Notes under the pieces: model-generated
Told to the model about the DNA's origin: nothing
Database searches by the model: none
What the model saw: the letters and a program-made list of their open reading frames with translations, nothing else
Source: a virus
Virus record (IMG/VR): IMGVR_UViG_3300035698_021168
Span: 1-55,673 of that record
Length of the DNA stretch: 55,673 nucleotides
Reading direction: 5' to 3' (one strand)
Shown here: in pieces, positions 1 through 8,936 of the stretch
How the letters are laid out: each line of letters opens with the position of its first letter
How positions within the stretch are numbered: position 1 is the stretch's first letter
Made by a program: the position numbers and the translations under genes

Positions 1-262
1 CAGGCCCAGCGACATAGATGCCTGCGTTTCGCACGCGGACGGTGAGCACACCGCCGGAGCCGTCCACGGTGAGCACCTCGGCAATGGCGGCGATCGTTGA
101 GGTGCCTCCCGAGAGCACGATCTCGTCGCCCGCCACATAGTCAGCACCGGCCGCAGCGACCGCGGTGATCGTCTGCAGCGAGATACCGATCGCGGCCTCG
201 CTGATTAGGTCAGCGAGCTCGTGAACCCCCGTCGCCACCGAACTGCCGTAGATCCACGCCAT
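1..262 (-). CDS. Small structural protein next to the tape measure, cut by the window end
   Basis: The ATG at 262 lies four bases after the tape measure stop codon. The frame is open to base 1. If the window is a closed circle it continues to a TGA at 55629-55627, giving 102 aa. From about residue 36 it carries a beta-rich motif (ADYVAGDEIVLSGG, then NAGIYV) that also occurs in the proteins at 7163-8029 and 8118-8915. Its end would overlap the start of the next tail gene (ATG at 15-13) in another frame. Position suggests a tail accessory protein. No family was recognised, so the function is not known. Confidence 0.6.
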   Translation of the reverse strand, partial: MAWIYGSSVATGVHELADLISEAAIGISLQTITAVAAAGADYVAGDEIVLSGGTSTIAAIAEVLTVDGSGGVLTVRVRNAGIYVAGP

Positions 263-265
263 CGA

Positions 266-3200
266 TCACACTCCCAGCGCCTGCCTGACCGCGCTCTTGT
301 TCCGCCGGATCACATTGACGATCTGGTCCTGCACGCCCGAGTCGTTCAGGGCCGAGGAAACCTCGTTCGGGTCCGTCACATTGACCACCGACACATTCAC
401 GACGGGCGGAGCAGCCTGACCGCCACCGAGGGCATCATTCGGAATGATGGTACCCGGACGGTCGGGGACGAACAGCTCGGGCCCGCGCTCGCCAACGGCG
501 AACACCTGGTCCGGGTTGACCGGGCCACCCTCGGCGCGGGCACCGCCGAACAGACCGGCGAGCAGGCCGCCAGCGCCACCGGCAGCACCGCCACCGCCCA
601 ACGCACCGAGCAGACCCGACAGCGCCTGCCGGGCCAACAGCCGCACCAGGTCGGCGAGGATCGAATCCACCAGCGCACCAAAGTCGGCCTCGCCGGTCGT
701 CACGAACGAAACCAGGGCGTCCTCCGCGCCACTAAACGCGTTCACGAGCGTCTTTTCAGCCTGGTCGCCAAAGTTATCGATCGTCTCACCGACGGAGATC
801 AGCCCGCGCTGGAAGCCGCCGGACACCGTCCTGTCCGCCTCGAGCGCCGCACGGGCGATGTTCCGCAGGCCCTCGGCGTACTCGTCCGCGTTGATGCGGC
901 CAGCGGAATACAGGGCGTTGAGGGCAGACTGCCGGGCCAGCAACTCCTCCTGCGGCCCGCGGATTTCGTCCAGCAACTGCGCCTGATCCTCGAGAGCCTG
1001 CAGGTTTTGCAGCCGCGCCTCGAACAGCAATAGCTCCTCCTGCGAGAGGGCGATGCCGTCGCGGGCGAGCTCGGCCTCGATCGCAGAGAGCCCGACGGCA
1101 ATCTCACGCTCCCGGCTAACCAGGCCCAACAGGCGAGCCTGCTCGATCAGGGCGAGGTTAATCTCCTCGATGGAACCGGCGCGCTGGGCGTCGAGCCCCG
1201 CCTGATTCCCGACCCCGGCCTCCAGGGGGGCCGCAGAGCCCCCGCCAGCCTCCGGGGCGACGCCAGCCGCCCGAGCACGCGCACGCTCCTCCGCACGGTC
1301 GAGCAAGCCCGTCACGCCGTCCTCGAGCCCCGTCTCATTGAACCCCTCAAAGAACGCCTCGCCGACGGCCTCGCCGAGCCGGGCTGCCGCGCCCTCGGAG
1401 GGATTCTTCAGGCGCTCGAGCAGCGGGTCGGCGTCGAGCCGAGCGAACTGTTCGGCAACATTCCCCGCGAACCCGTCGAACCCCTGGGCGGCCGCGTTCG
1501 AGATGAAGAACGCCGCGTTCTCGGCGAACACCTTCGCTTCGTCCAGATTCCCCGCCAGGGCCTGCCGTGAGGCCTCGGCCAGGTTCGTCAGGCCGACGCC
1601 CACCTGCCCCACGAACACCCCCAGGGCAGCACCCAGGGCGATGAAGAGGGCCTGGAGCCCACGCACGGACGCCTCGATGGCACGCACCAGCCCGTTTACA
1701 GCCCCAATCGCCAGGTCCTGCACCGCGGGACCCAGGCCGCGGAACAGCTCCACGGCGGCGAACACCGCCCCGCGGAACACACCAATGAACCGGTCGCCGA
1801 ACCGGGCCACCGCCACCAGGACCGAACCCAGCGAAACCTCGGTCTGACCGGCGAGCGGCTCGAGGAACCCCGGCAGGCCGCCGAACACCTTCTCGAACAC
1901 CGCGCCGATGTCGGCGATGATTTCGCGGATGAGCACGCCGGTCTCGGCGAACACATCGCCGAGCGTCGCAAAACCACCAGAGGTCACAAAGATCCGGTCC
2001 TGGAACTTGATCAGGGCACCCACCGCCAGGCCGATCACCACGGCGATCGCACCGATGCCCGTCCCGGCGATCGCCACCGAGAGCGACCGCAGCGAAGCGA
2101 TCAGCACGGGGATGGCGGCGATCAGGCGCGGGATCTGCGCAGCCGCCAGGCCCACCAGAGCGCCCGCCAGCAACTGGGCGTTATCGGCCGCGAAGCGAAA
2201 CGCCGTCGCGGCGATCCGGAACCCAGCCTCGAGAGCGTCGACCACGCCAGCCTGACCCAGGGCGAGCACCAGGGCCTCAACCGCCGACCGGGCCGCCAGG
2301 ATCGCACCGTTCAGGTTGTCGTCCATTACGGCCGCCAGGCGCTCGGCAGACCCCTCGGCGTTTTCCAGCTGCTCGGTGAACACGCGGAGCCGGGGCAGCG
2401 CCTGCGACAGCACCTCGAACGCGGGACCGCCGCGGTCGCCGAACACCTCCAGGGCCGTGCCGGTGTCGATGCCCGCGCCCGCCAGGGCTTCCAACGCGGC
2501 CTGCAGGCCCACCTGCGACACCTTCACCTTATCGGCCGTCAGACCGAGGTCCTCAAGGATCGTGATGGTTTTCTTGCTCGGGGATTCCAGCTCCGAGAGC
2601 ACGCGCCGCAGGCCCGTACCGGCCAGGCTTCCCTGCAGGCCCGCGTCGGACAGAGCACCGATCGCGGCCGTCGCCAGCTCCATGCTCACGCCCACGCCCG
2701 CGGCGATAGGGGCGACGAACTTCAGGCCCTCGCCGAGCTGCGCCACGGTAGTGTTGGAGGAATTTGCAGCCTTCGCCAACACATCGACGGCGCGGCCGGT
2801 CTCGTCGGCCTCGAGCCGGAACCCCCGCAGGACATTCGACGCGATGTCCGCGGCCGACCCGAGGTCCAACGCACCCGCCTGGGCCAGGGTCAGCGTTCCG
2901 CCGATGGATTTCAACTGCTCGTCAACCGTGAAACCGGCACGGGCCAGGAACACAAGGCCCTCGGCCGCCTGAGAGGCGGAGAACCGGGTGCTCGCACCGA
3001 GCTCCTCGGCAACATCCCGCAGGGCCGCGAACTGTTCCGCCGTTGCCTGGGTGATGCCGCGGACGGTCGCCAGCTGCTGCTCAAAGTCTGCAAGGGTCTT
3101 CACGACGGAGCGGAGGGACTGAATCGACGCGAACGCCAGCAGGGCCTTCTGCAGCAAGCCGAGACTCGACGATGACTTCTGGGCCTTTACACCGATCTGC

Positions 3201-3268
3201 TCAACCTGGAAGCCGACCTTCTGCGCCCCCCGCTCCTCGACGACGATGACAAACCGCTCAGTCGCCAT
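266..3268 (-). CDS. Tail tape measure protein (TP901-type)
   Basis: A 1000-aa protein. It sets siphophage tail length and is ejected with the DNA. The first 300 residues match the TP901 core (GASTRFSASQAAEGLVFLA, then LAKAANSSNTTVAQLGEGLK). Long hydrophobic and helical stretches fill the middle (about residues 330-600). The C-terminal part has the GGPVNPDQVFAVGERGPELF type motif common in tape measure tails. The start overlaps the stop of the preceding gene as TAATG. At roughly 1.5 angstrom per residue the tail would be about 150 nm long, which is an estimate from the family rule. The largest protein in the window. Confidence 0.95.
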   Translation of the reverse strand: MATERFVIVVEERGAQKVGFQVEQIGVKAQKSSSSLGLLQKALLAFASIQSLRSVVKTLADFEQQLATVRGITQATAEQFAALRDVAEELGASTRFSASQAAEGLVFLARAGFTVDEQLKSIGGTLTLAQAGALDLGSAADIASNVLRGFRLEADETGRAVDVLAKAANSSNTTVAQLGEGLKFVAPIAAGVGVSMELATAAIGALSDAGLQGSLAGTGLRRVLSELESPSKKTITILEDLGLTADKVKVSQVGLQAALEALAGAGIDTGTALEVFGDRGGPAFEVLSQALPRLRVFTEQLENAEGSAERLAAVMDDNLNGAILAARSAVEALVLALGQAGVVDALEAGFRIAATAFRFAADNAQLLAGALVGLAAAQIPRLIAAIPVLIASLRSLSVAIAGTGIGAIAVVIGLAVGALIKFQDRIFVTSGGFATLGDVFAETGVLIREIIADIGAVFEKVFGGLPGFLEPLAGQTEVSLGSVLVAVARFGDRFIGVFRGAVFAAVELFRGLGPAVQDLAIGAVNGLVRAIEASVRGLQALFIALGAALGVFVGQVGVGLTNLAEASRQALAGNLDEAKVFAENAAFFISNAAAQGFDGFAGNVAEQFARLDADPLLERLKNPSEGAAARLGEAVGEAFFEGFNETGLEDGVTGLLDRAEERARARAAGVAPEAGGGSAAPLEAGVGNQAGLDAQRAGSIEEINLALIEQARLLGLVSREREIAVGLSAIEAELARDGIALSQEELLLFEARLQNLQALEDQAQLLDEIRGPQEELLARQSALNALYSAGRINADEYAEGLRNIARAALEADRTVSGGFQRGLISVGETIDNFGDQAEKTLVNAFSGAEDALVSFVTTGEADFGALVDSILADLVRLLARQALSGLLGALGGGGAAGGAGGLLAGLFGGARAEGGPVNPDQVFAVGERGPELFVPDRPGTIIPNDALGGGQAAPPVVNVSVVNVTDPNEVSSALNDSGVQDQIVNVIRRNKSAVRQALGV

Positions 3269-3804
3269 TACGCCCCTCCGCTCAGGAACCGGCCGGTACC
3301 GGGATCACGCGCCGGGCCAGGCCTACGCGGCCCACCGGAACCGCTCGAGCCCGAGGGCCCACCCTCAGTCAGCACACGCACGCCACCGACGGCAGCGACA
3401 GCGGCGGCGACCGAGGAATCGATGAACCCGGCCGGGGCCTGCCTGCTCCACCCCTGGTTCAGCCGCTCAATGTACGGCAGATTATTTGCGATCGAGATCG
3501 CCTGGCCCGGCATTTGGCGGCCGATCACCGCCTGAGCCTGGCTGATCGCGGCCTGCGCGTTCGAAGTCTCCGACGCACCGAGCCCCTCCCCCGGCGCGTA
3601 CGCGGGGATGATGCCGTCGAGGGGCTCACCGATCGACACGCGCCAATTGGAGCGGGCAACGCCCTTATCGACCGGCGTCGAGAACACCAGGGCCTGGTCC
3701 ACCACCAGGGCAACCTTCCGCACGATGAATGACGCGCCGGTCGCCACCTCGGCACCACGCATGGTCATCCGCCGGGGAAACTGGCTGAACGGACGGCTGA
3801 CCAT
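3268..3804 (-). CDS. HK97 gp10-like tail completion/neck protein
   Basis: About 178 aa from the ATG at 3804, which has a GGAG eight bases upstream. An in-frame ATG at 3843 would add 13 residues and is the alternative start. The central part (VDQALVFSTPVDKGVARSNW, then NNLPYIERLNQG) matches the HK97 gp10/tail-completion pattern of a substrate-free structural protein joining tail and head. The C-terminal 40 residues are Gly/Pro/Ser/Arg-rich and probably disordered. It sits between the tail chaperones and the tape measure rather than next to the connector genes, which is a small departure from the usual order. Confidence 0.7.
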   Translation of the reverse strand: MVSRPFSQFPRRMTMRGAEVATGASFIVRKVALVVDQALVFSTPVDKGVARSNWRVSIGEPLDGIIPAYAPGEGLGASETSNAQAAISQAQAVIGRQMPGQAISIANNLPYIERLNQGWSRQAPAGFIDSSVAAAVAAVGGVRVLTEGGPSGSSGSGGPRRPGPARDPGTGRFLSGGA

Positions 3805-3851
3805 GCAAGGCGCTCCGAGCGGTGACGCGACGCGACGCCCCATTCTACTCG

Positions 3852-3882
3852 GAAAACGAACCGAGCCCCAAAAGGGGCCCGG
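3852..3882 (-). terminator. Intrinsic-terminator-like hairpin inside the tail operon
   Basis: On the minus strand a GC stem (CCGGGCCCC, loop TTTT, GGGGCTCGG, one mismatch) is followed by TTCGTTTT. It abuts the stop codon of the tail chaperone extension and precedes the gp10-like gene. It may attenuate transcription into the downstream tail genes. Confidence 0.5.
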
Positions 3883-4224
3883 TCACTTTCGGGCTTTTGA
3901 GCCCGCCCGGATCTTCTCGAAATTCAGGTACTCGAAGTCGAGCATGCGGATCAGGGTAGCGAAGTCGGGGTAGTCGTCGTCGTCGACGCCGGACGCCCGC
4001 GCGTAATCACGCACCGCCGTCCACGGGATCGGGCCAGGCCCCCACCCGTAGGACCGGCACGAACTCAGGTCCTGGTAGGCCTCGAACACCAGGTCGGAGC
4101 CGAGCGGGATCTCGGGCGCGTTCTGCGCCCACTCCGGGATTTCCATGCCCGCCTTCTGGAACCCCTCGAGCACGCTCGCCTCGTCCGGGTGCTCGAGCGA
4201 ATATCTCAGGAAGGCGCAGAGGGC
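3883..4224 (-). CDS. Tail assembly chaperone, frameshift extension (gpT-like)
   Basis: This frame has no good start of its own; the first usable start, GTG at 4173, lacks a clear ribosome site. It is open upstream through GKALCAFLRYSLEHPDEASV and joins the preceding gene exactly at a GGGAAAG slippery site. After a -1 shift it adds 113 residues to the first 134 of the upstream chaperone, giving a fusion of about 247 aa. The conserved core SSCRSYGWGPGPIPWTAV, followed by an Asp-rich stretch, is typical of the second chaperone half in siphophages. The fusion is expected to coat the tape measure during tail assembly. Confidence 0.8.
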   Translation of the reverse strand, partial: ALCAFLRYSLEHPDEASVLEGFQKAGMEIPEWAQNAPEIPLGSDLVFEAYQDLSSCRSYGWGPGPIPWTAVRDYARASGVDDDDYPDFATLIRMLDFEYLNFEKIRAGSKARK

Positions 4225-4625
4225 TTTCCCTCGTCGTCCAACGCCTCCCGCCGGAACGCATTCATGTCTTCAGAGAGCGACCGCAGGTCGGCGAACAGGT
4301 CAGGGAGGTCGGTCAGCAACTTCTCCGCGTTCGCCACGCTGAACGGGAAGTCGTTGCCGTCCCGGTCGACCACGCCCTCCCAGCCGATGATCACGCTGCG
4401 AGCGAACGCACGCGCGAGCAGGGCGTCGGCCTGGTCGGGGTCCATCGACCCGTTTGCGATCTGGCGGCGGAACGGCTGCGTGAGCTTCCGGACCGTTTCC
4501 TTGTACCTCTGGTTCGCACCGCCTGCACGGGCGAGCTTAAAGGTGCCTTTGCTGCCCATCGAAAACGAGACGCCTCCCTTTTCCAGGTCGGCGTCCGTTT
4601 CATAGGCGTCATAGATTCCAGCCAT
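4206..4625 (-). CDS. Tail assembly chaperone (gpG-like)
   Basis: A 139-aa protein starting at an ATG with GAAGGAG upstream. It lies between the tail tube and tape measure genes, the standard place for the lambda G/T pair. Length and helix-rich composition fit the first chaperone of the pair. Near its 3' end the zero-frame codons read G GGA AAG, a classic -1 slippery heptamer, so a fraction of ribosomes should make the longer fusion with the 3883-4224 frame. The identification rests on position, the slippery site and the extension rather than on strong sequence similarity. Confidence 0.85.
   Translation of the reverse strand: MAGIYDAYETDADLEKGGVSFSMGSKGTFKLARAGGANQRYKETVRKLTQPFRRQIANGSMDPDQADALLARAFARSVIIGWEGVVDRDGNDFPFSVANAEKLLTDLPDLFADLRSLSEDMNAFRREALDDEGKPSAPS
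4224..4230 (-). other. Programmed -1 ribosomal frameshift site GGGAAAG
   Basis: The minus-strand heptamer G GGA AAG is in the zero frame of the 4206-4625 gene. It is the same heptamer used by phage lambda G/T. A -1 slip continues as GCC CTC TGC GCC TTC CTG into a 113-codon open frame. Confidence 0.85.
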
Positions 4626-4676
4626 TCGATGCTCCTTCGCGTTTGCGGATTCGGGAGCATCGTACCCAGGCCGGGG

Positions 4677-6323
4677 TCATCCGGCAAGGTCAGGCAGGTA
4701 CCCCCAGAAAACCATAAGCAAAGTGTGGTCGAGGGCGCTGTTGATTTTCCGACCGGTCGCGGCCTGGGTTTCCACCGGCAGCGTGATCGGGGCGTTGGGC
4801 TCCACATTCGGGCGAGCGTTCCCGATCGATACCAGGGGGAGGTCGATGGTGATACCGGCGTTCGATTTCACCAGGTGCATGTCGAGCGTCGCGTCCTCGT
4901 TCTTGCGGACCGACGCCACCGACGCCACGGACTGGAAGTACGCGGTCGCGGAGCCGCCAACCTCGAACTGCCCGACGGTCACATCGAACCCACCCAGGAC
5001 CCCGATAGCCTTGTCGGGGGTGACATTGTTGTTGATGGTGATCGACAGCTCCTGCGCGAACCCAAAGAACGCGGAGGGGAAGGAATCGGCGAGGGCGACC
5101 GTCCCGATTCGCAAGCGCTTTACATCGCTCGAGGTGTTAAACGCGTCGGACTCCGTCAGCGACGGGGCGAGCACGCCCGTCCGCAGAGACTTGATCTTCG
5201 TCGTGCCACTGTCGTCGTTTTCGTTGTGCGTCTCGGAGTCGAGGGCCACGAACGCGAAGTCGAGCGTCGCCTTCTCGGCCGTCGGAATGTTGATCGTGAG
5301 CTCGTTCGGCACCGAGCCGACGGTGTACTCGGCCTGCCTGCCGATTTCGGTGTCGTCCGGCACGCCGAGCGTCCGCTCCAGCTGATAGGACCGACGCCGA
5401 ATCAAGGAGGGGTCCGATTCGTTCTTGACCACCGTGCCAAAGAACACGCGGATCGTTTTGGCGCTCCCGTTGTCGTCCACCGTCCCCCAGGACCGAACCG
5501 TCTTGTCCAGCGTGACCGAGGAACCGTCGGACGCCACCGAGCGGATGCGGGCGAACCCGCTCATGGCGGCGGTAGCGAAGGTCGTGGCGGCGCTGTCGCC
5601 ACCGATGAAAATCCACTCGCCAGGAACCAGCCCCTTCCCGGCGAACGCATCCGCGGCCGAGGTGAGAACGGGGAACTGGCTAGAACCCACATCGACAGAG
5701 AGGTCGCCAGAGGGGAACTCGAACCCGACAACCTGCAGGCGAGCCGACGCGGGCGGAGCAGCCTCGGCCGTGAGCGTCTCGGACACCTCGACGGCCGTGC
5801 CAGCGGTCACGCTGGCGACCGTCTTCAGGCCGTTGTTGGCAGCGACGGCGAAGCCGCTCGCTAGCACCAGGTGACCCACCACGAACACACTCAGCCCGGA
5901 CGCTGCGTCGTACTCGTCGTTTGCGCCGTCGACCGCGGTGATCGCAATGGTGGTCGGAGCGGCGAGCTCGGCACCAGCCGCGGTGAAGGTCCGCTCGCGG
6001 GAGAACCCGGCGGTGTCCGGCTTCTCGCGCGCGTTGGCGAACAGGAACCCCTGCATGAGGCGGAGCATGTTCTCCTGCGTGATGTCCTGGACGATGCCCG
6101 CGTTCGCGTCGAGGTCCGTCACCACGCCCTTACTGCGCTGCCGGGATGCGTTGATCGGGGACCGAGAGACGGTCGTCACCTCGCCACCGAAATCCGAGTA
6201 GGTGTTGGGCTCCAGGGGATACCACACCTGGTGAGCAAGGGTCGAGGGAACCACCTTCAGCGCGGCCTCCTCGAGGATTCGCAGCCCGGTGACATTTGAG
6301 TCGATCTTGTTCTTGAGCGGCAT
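4677..6323 (-). CDS. Major tail (tube) protein
   Basis: A 548-aa protein from an ATG, placed after the tail terminator and before the tail chaperones, where siphophages carry the tail tube gene. It is rich in Thr, Ser, Val and Ala with many short beta-strand-like stretches. The opening SNVTGLRILEEA and the block PTAEKATLDFAFVALDSE resemble tail tube proteins of GC-rich phages. At 548 residues it is longer than many tube proteins (150-350), suggesting an added domain, perhaps residues 130-270, which are the most repetitive. It would polymerise into the inner tail tube. Confidence 0.75.
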   Translation of the reverse strand: MPLKNKIDSNVTGLRILEEAALKVVPSTLAHQVWYPLEPNTYSDFGGEVTTVSRSPINASRQRSKGVVTDLDANAGIVQDITQENMLRLMQGFLFANAREKPDTAGFSRERTFTAAGAELAAPTTIAITAVDGANDEYDAASGLSVFVVGHLVLASGFAVAANNGLKTVASVTAGTAVEVSETLTAEAAPPASARLQVVGFEFPSGDLSVDVGSSQFPVLTSAADAFAGKGLVPGEWIFIGGDSAATTFATAAMSGFARIRSVASDGSSVTLDKTVRSWGTVDDNGSAKTIRVFFGTVVKNESDPSLIRRRSYQLERTLGVPDDTEIGRQAEYTVGSVPNELTINIPTAEKATLDFAFVALDSETHNENDDSGTTKIKSLRTGVLAPSLTESDAFNTSSDVKRLRIGTVALADSFPSAFFGFAQELSITINNNVTPDKAIGVLGGFDVTVGQFEVGGSATAYFQSVASVASVRKNEDATLDMHLVKSNAGITIDLPLVSIGNARPNVEPNAPITLPVETQAATGRKINSALDHTLLMVFWGYLPDLAG

Positions 6324-6335
6324 GCGGGCCTCCGG

Positions 6336-6782
6336 TCAGGTGGTGACGAATTCGTCGTATTCTACGCGAGCGGTCATCAGGGTATAGAACCACGGGCCTT
6401 CGGGCCCAAACCCGTTCGCTGTCGCCTCGAAGAACTGGCAGCCGCCAGCGGTTCGTTTGCCTTCCACGGACGCCAGTAAGGCGGCGGAGACTGCGTCGGC
6501 GGAGGTCAGCCCGTCGCCAGACGCCGTGAATATCTGCACGGTGAGCGTCGCGCCACGCACGAACCTCGACCGGCCGAGGTCGCCGGTCAGGCTGCGCTGT
6601 GCGGACGCGGCGTGCCGGAACAGCACGCGCATCCAGGGCAGCACCACCGGGTCGTCCAGGTCGGGCTTCCGCCCAGCCTTGTCGTCGTAGACGATTCGGG
6701 CCGCGGGGATACCGGCAGCGACGGCGGCGACCGTGATCAGGTCGAGCACTTGGTCCCGGGCTTCCGTTCGCGTCGCGGGCAC
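6336..6782 (-). CDS. Tail terminator-like protein
   Basis: A 148-aa protein with a GTG start at 6782. Its N-terminal helix (TRTEARDQVLDLITVAA) and the later block GATLTVQIFTASGDG fit the tail terminator (gpU/DUF4128-like) pattern, as does its length. The position immediately before the tail tube gene is the expected one. The protein would cap the growing tail at the head-proximal end and take part in joining. Assignment relies on length, pattern and gene order. Confidence 0.65.
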   Translation of the reverse strand: MPATRTEARDQVLDLITVAAVAAGIPAARIVYDDKAGRKPDLDDPVVLPWMRVLFRHAASAQRSLTGDLGRSRFVRGATLTVQIFTASGDGLTSADAVSAALLASVEGKRTAGGCQFFEATANGFGPEGPWFYTLMTARVEYDEFVTT

Positions 6783-6785
6783 GGC

Positions 6786-7166
6786 CTACCGCCTGACCTG
6801 GATGATGTGGGCGAGCACCAGGGCCGCCGGTTTGATCGTTGTCACACCGACCACGCGCCAGGACTGCCCGTCGATCTCGAGCCGCCGGGCCTGCGTGAGG
6901 TCCGCAGACACACCGGCCGGGGGCGAGGTCAACCCCATCTTGTCGCCACGCATGATCTCGACGCCGTCGATGTCCTCGTCCTTATAATCCACCAGGGCGA
7001 GGTCGATCGGCACGCGGGTATCACCGGCGGTGTCAGCGCCACGCCAGGGCTTTCCAGCGACCACCGCCTGGGACTGCCCGGGGAGCACGGCCACCTGCGG
7101 GGACCCAAATTTGTTGATCAAGCCCGCGGCGGTCCGGGCAATAGCCGAGTAGTCGAACCGGCTCAT
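6786..7166 (-). CDS. Head-tail stopper/connector protein
   Basis: A 126-aa protein. The ATG at 7166 overlaps the stop of the preceding gene (ATGA), implying translational coupling. Residues 50-85 (DYKDEDIDGVEIMRGDKMGL) and the ending SWRVVGVTTIKPAALVLAH resemble phage head-closure or connector proteins found between the adaptor and tail terminator genes. No enzyme motif is present. The connector role is inferred from order: capsid, adaptor, this gene, tail terminator, tube. Confidence 0.6.
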   Translation of the reverse strand: MSRFDYSAIARTAAGLINKFGSPQVAVLPGQSQAVVAGKPWRGADTAGDTRVPIDLALVDYKDEDIDGVEIMRGDKMGLTSPPAGVSADLTQARRLEIDGQSWRVVGVTTIKPAALVLAHIIQVRR

Positions 7167-8029
7167 GCTCGCACCAGCCGCCGATTACCGGCCTCAATGA
7201 GCTCGCGGACCCACATGTCGGCCGTCGGGTACTGCGGCAGCCAAATGCCAGAGACGAGCCCACCAGACATGGCAGAGCGGTCGCGGAGCAGGGACTGCAC
7301 CTCCGCGGCGCTCATGTAGGTGACGGATTCCTTGATCGGACCGACGCCAACAGCCTGCTGGCTGATAACCCCGGAAACCTGGGCCTGCCCGGTGACCACC
7401 GCACCGGCGGCCGACCAATCCTGAGACGGAGCCGGGCGCGGGGCGTCGGGGGCAAGCTCCTTCAATGCCTGGGCGCGGAGGGCGTACTCGGCCACGGCCA
7501 TCCGCAGCTTCCGCGGCAGGCCGTTGTAGGGCCACCCGGCGTCGTCGTTGGCCTCGAGACGCGGCCACTCAAGGGCCTGGATCTGAGCCATGCGACGCCC
7601 GCGGAACTCGACGCCGAACCTCTGGTCGATGTAATCCGTCGCCCGCACGATCGCAGACTCCGCGTCGGCGGTAGCGATCGCCAGGGAAAGCACAAGCGTG
7701 CAGCCCGTGCCGCCCGAGGGGGCGACAGTCGTCGCGGCGGGGAGCGTCGGCAGGACCGAATACTCGCCACCGGCCACGATCGCAAGGGCGACCACCTCGC
7801 CCGCACCACCGATCTGCGTGACCCGCACCGTTGCCGCAGCGACCGATGTGCCGCCCACCACGGTCAACACATCGGCCAGGGCGTAGCCCGAACCGGGCGC
7901 GGAGACAGAGGCGGAGACGATGTTGTCGGTCAGGCGGCCACGCTCCCTGTGGTGAGCACGGAAATACGCCACCGCAACATACGCGTTGGCGTTCTCGATG
8001 CTGCTGCCATCTTCGACGGTAAACGGCAC
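7163..8029 (-). CDS. Head-tail adaptor (DnaT_2-like) with an inserted beta module
   Basis: 288 aa from a GTG at 8029 with GGAG six bases upstream; a TTG at 8068 is in frame but sits inside a hairpin. Residues 1-37 (MPFTVEDGSSIENANAYVAV) and 119-180 (SAIVRATDYIDQRF, then QALEWPR) are the two halves of a connector domain common in siphophages and annotated in databases as DnaT-like. Between them, about residues 38-118 form a Gly/Val/Thr-rich segment (GSGYALADVLTVVGG) that the family normally lacks and that recurs in the neighbouring gene. It probably protrudes from the connector ring. Confidence 0.7.
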   Translation of the reverse strand: MPFTVEDGSSIENANAYVAVAYFRAHHRERGRLTDNIVSASVSAPGSGYALADVLTVVGGTSVAAATVRVTQIGGAGEVVALAIVAGGEYSVLPTLPAATTVAPSGGTGCTLVLSLAIATADAESAIVRATDYIDQRFGVEFRGRRMAQIQALEWPRLEANDDAGWPYNGLPRKLRMAVAEYALRAQALKELAPDAPRPAPSQDWSAAGAVVTGQAQVSGVISQQAVGVGPIKESVTYMSAAEVQSLLRDRSAMSGGLVSGIWLPQYPTADMWVRELIEAGNRRLVRA

Positions 8030-8040
8030 GGGGAGCTCCA

Positions 8041-8077
8041 AAGAAAGCGGGCGGCCCGGGGTGAACAAGGCCGCCCA
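8041..8077 (-). terminator. Terminator-like hairpin before the adaptor gene
   Basis: On the minus strand GGGCGGCC, a 12-base loop and GGCCGCCC are followed by GCTTTCTTT. It lies between the 8118-8915 gene and the GTG start at 8029, and could reduce transcription of tail genes relative to capsid genes. Confidence 0.6.
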
Positions 8078-8117
8078 GAGGTGAAACAGCCGGACAGGAC
8101 CGGCCCGGCTGAATCAG

Positions 8118-8915
8118 TCATCCGTTTGCAGCACGGACGAGCTGCGGGTAAACGGGCGACGCGACGAACTCCACGGTCAGCACCGCGGCAGCACTTCCCT
8201 CGTCGACAATCGCCTCCGTGTAGGTGGGCAGGGCAACGCCGTTCAACAGGTACTCGACGGTGACGGCGTCGTCGCCCTTGCCGTCGGCGATCGAGGAAAC
8301 AGTGAGCACCCGGGTCGTCGCGTTGAACCGGGCACCGTCGATGTCGCCCCTCGCGTTGAGCAGGCCCACCAGCGAAGCCGCAACATTCGCCAGCGTGTGC
8401 TGCTGCGAGGTCACCGTGCCGATGGTCAGGCCCGTGCCGCCGTCGGCCGTCGTTGTCGCCAGCGTGCCGGTCGGCAGCTCCCGGTACACGCCAGGGTCCA
8501 ACAGCGTGAGGCCCGTCACCGCACCGCTTGTGACAGCGGACACCGTGAATGTTGCGGCACGGGTGAAGGTGCCGCCCACCAGGGTGACTACATCGTCCAC
8601 CGTGTAGTCGGCACCGCCAGCGACCACCGCACCGCTCAGGACGGAGGGCCCCTGGGACCGGCTGAACACCGTGAAGGGCGTCACGCCATCGTTCACAGTG
8701 ACAGAGATCCCGAGCCCGTCGAGACTAGTCGCCGCGGGCGTGTCGGCCTCGATGTCGATGACGGTCGCGCCTGTCCAGGCCATCTTTGGGTCGGTGTCCC
8801 GCCACCCCTGCGCGAACGCGAGCGCCTGGGCCTCTGTGGCAGCGACCACGGTGAGCACGGTCGCGTTGTCGATTCGCGTCGTGCGGGACCCGGCGGTGAT
8901 CTGAAAAGCGGTCAT
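8118..8915 (-). CDS. Structural protein with a beta module, unknown role
   Basis: A 265-aa protein between the capsid and adaptor genes. Residues 96-167 (GADYTVDDVVTLVGG, then PGVYRELPTGTLATTTADGG) are a copy of the beta-rich module seen inside the adaptor and in the gene at 1-262. The flanking parts (NATVLTVVAATEAQALAFAQ; GARFNATTRVLTVSSIADGK) look like small beta domains. No signal peptide or membrane segment is visible. It could be a capsid decoration or head-fibre protein. That is a guess from position and composition only. Confidence 0.6.
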   Translation of the reverse strand: MTAFQITAGSRTTRIDNATVLTVVAATEAQALAFAQGWRDTDPKMAWTGATVIDIEADTPAATSLDGLGISVTVNDGVTPFTVFSRSQGPSVLSGAVVAGGADYTVDDVVTLVGGTFTRAATFTVSAVTSGAVTGLTLLDPGVYRELPTGTLATTTADGGTGLTIGTVTSQQHTLANVAASLVGLLNARGDIDGARFNATTRVLTVSSIADGKGDDAVTVEYLLNGVALPTYTEAIVDEGSAAAVLTVEFVASPVYPQLVRAANG

Positions 8916-8936
8916 GCGGTTCTCCAGGTGCGGGCA

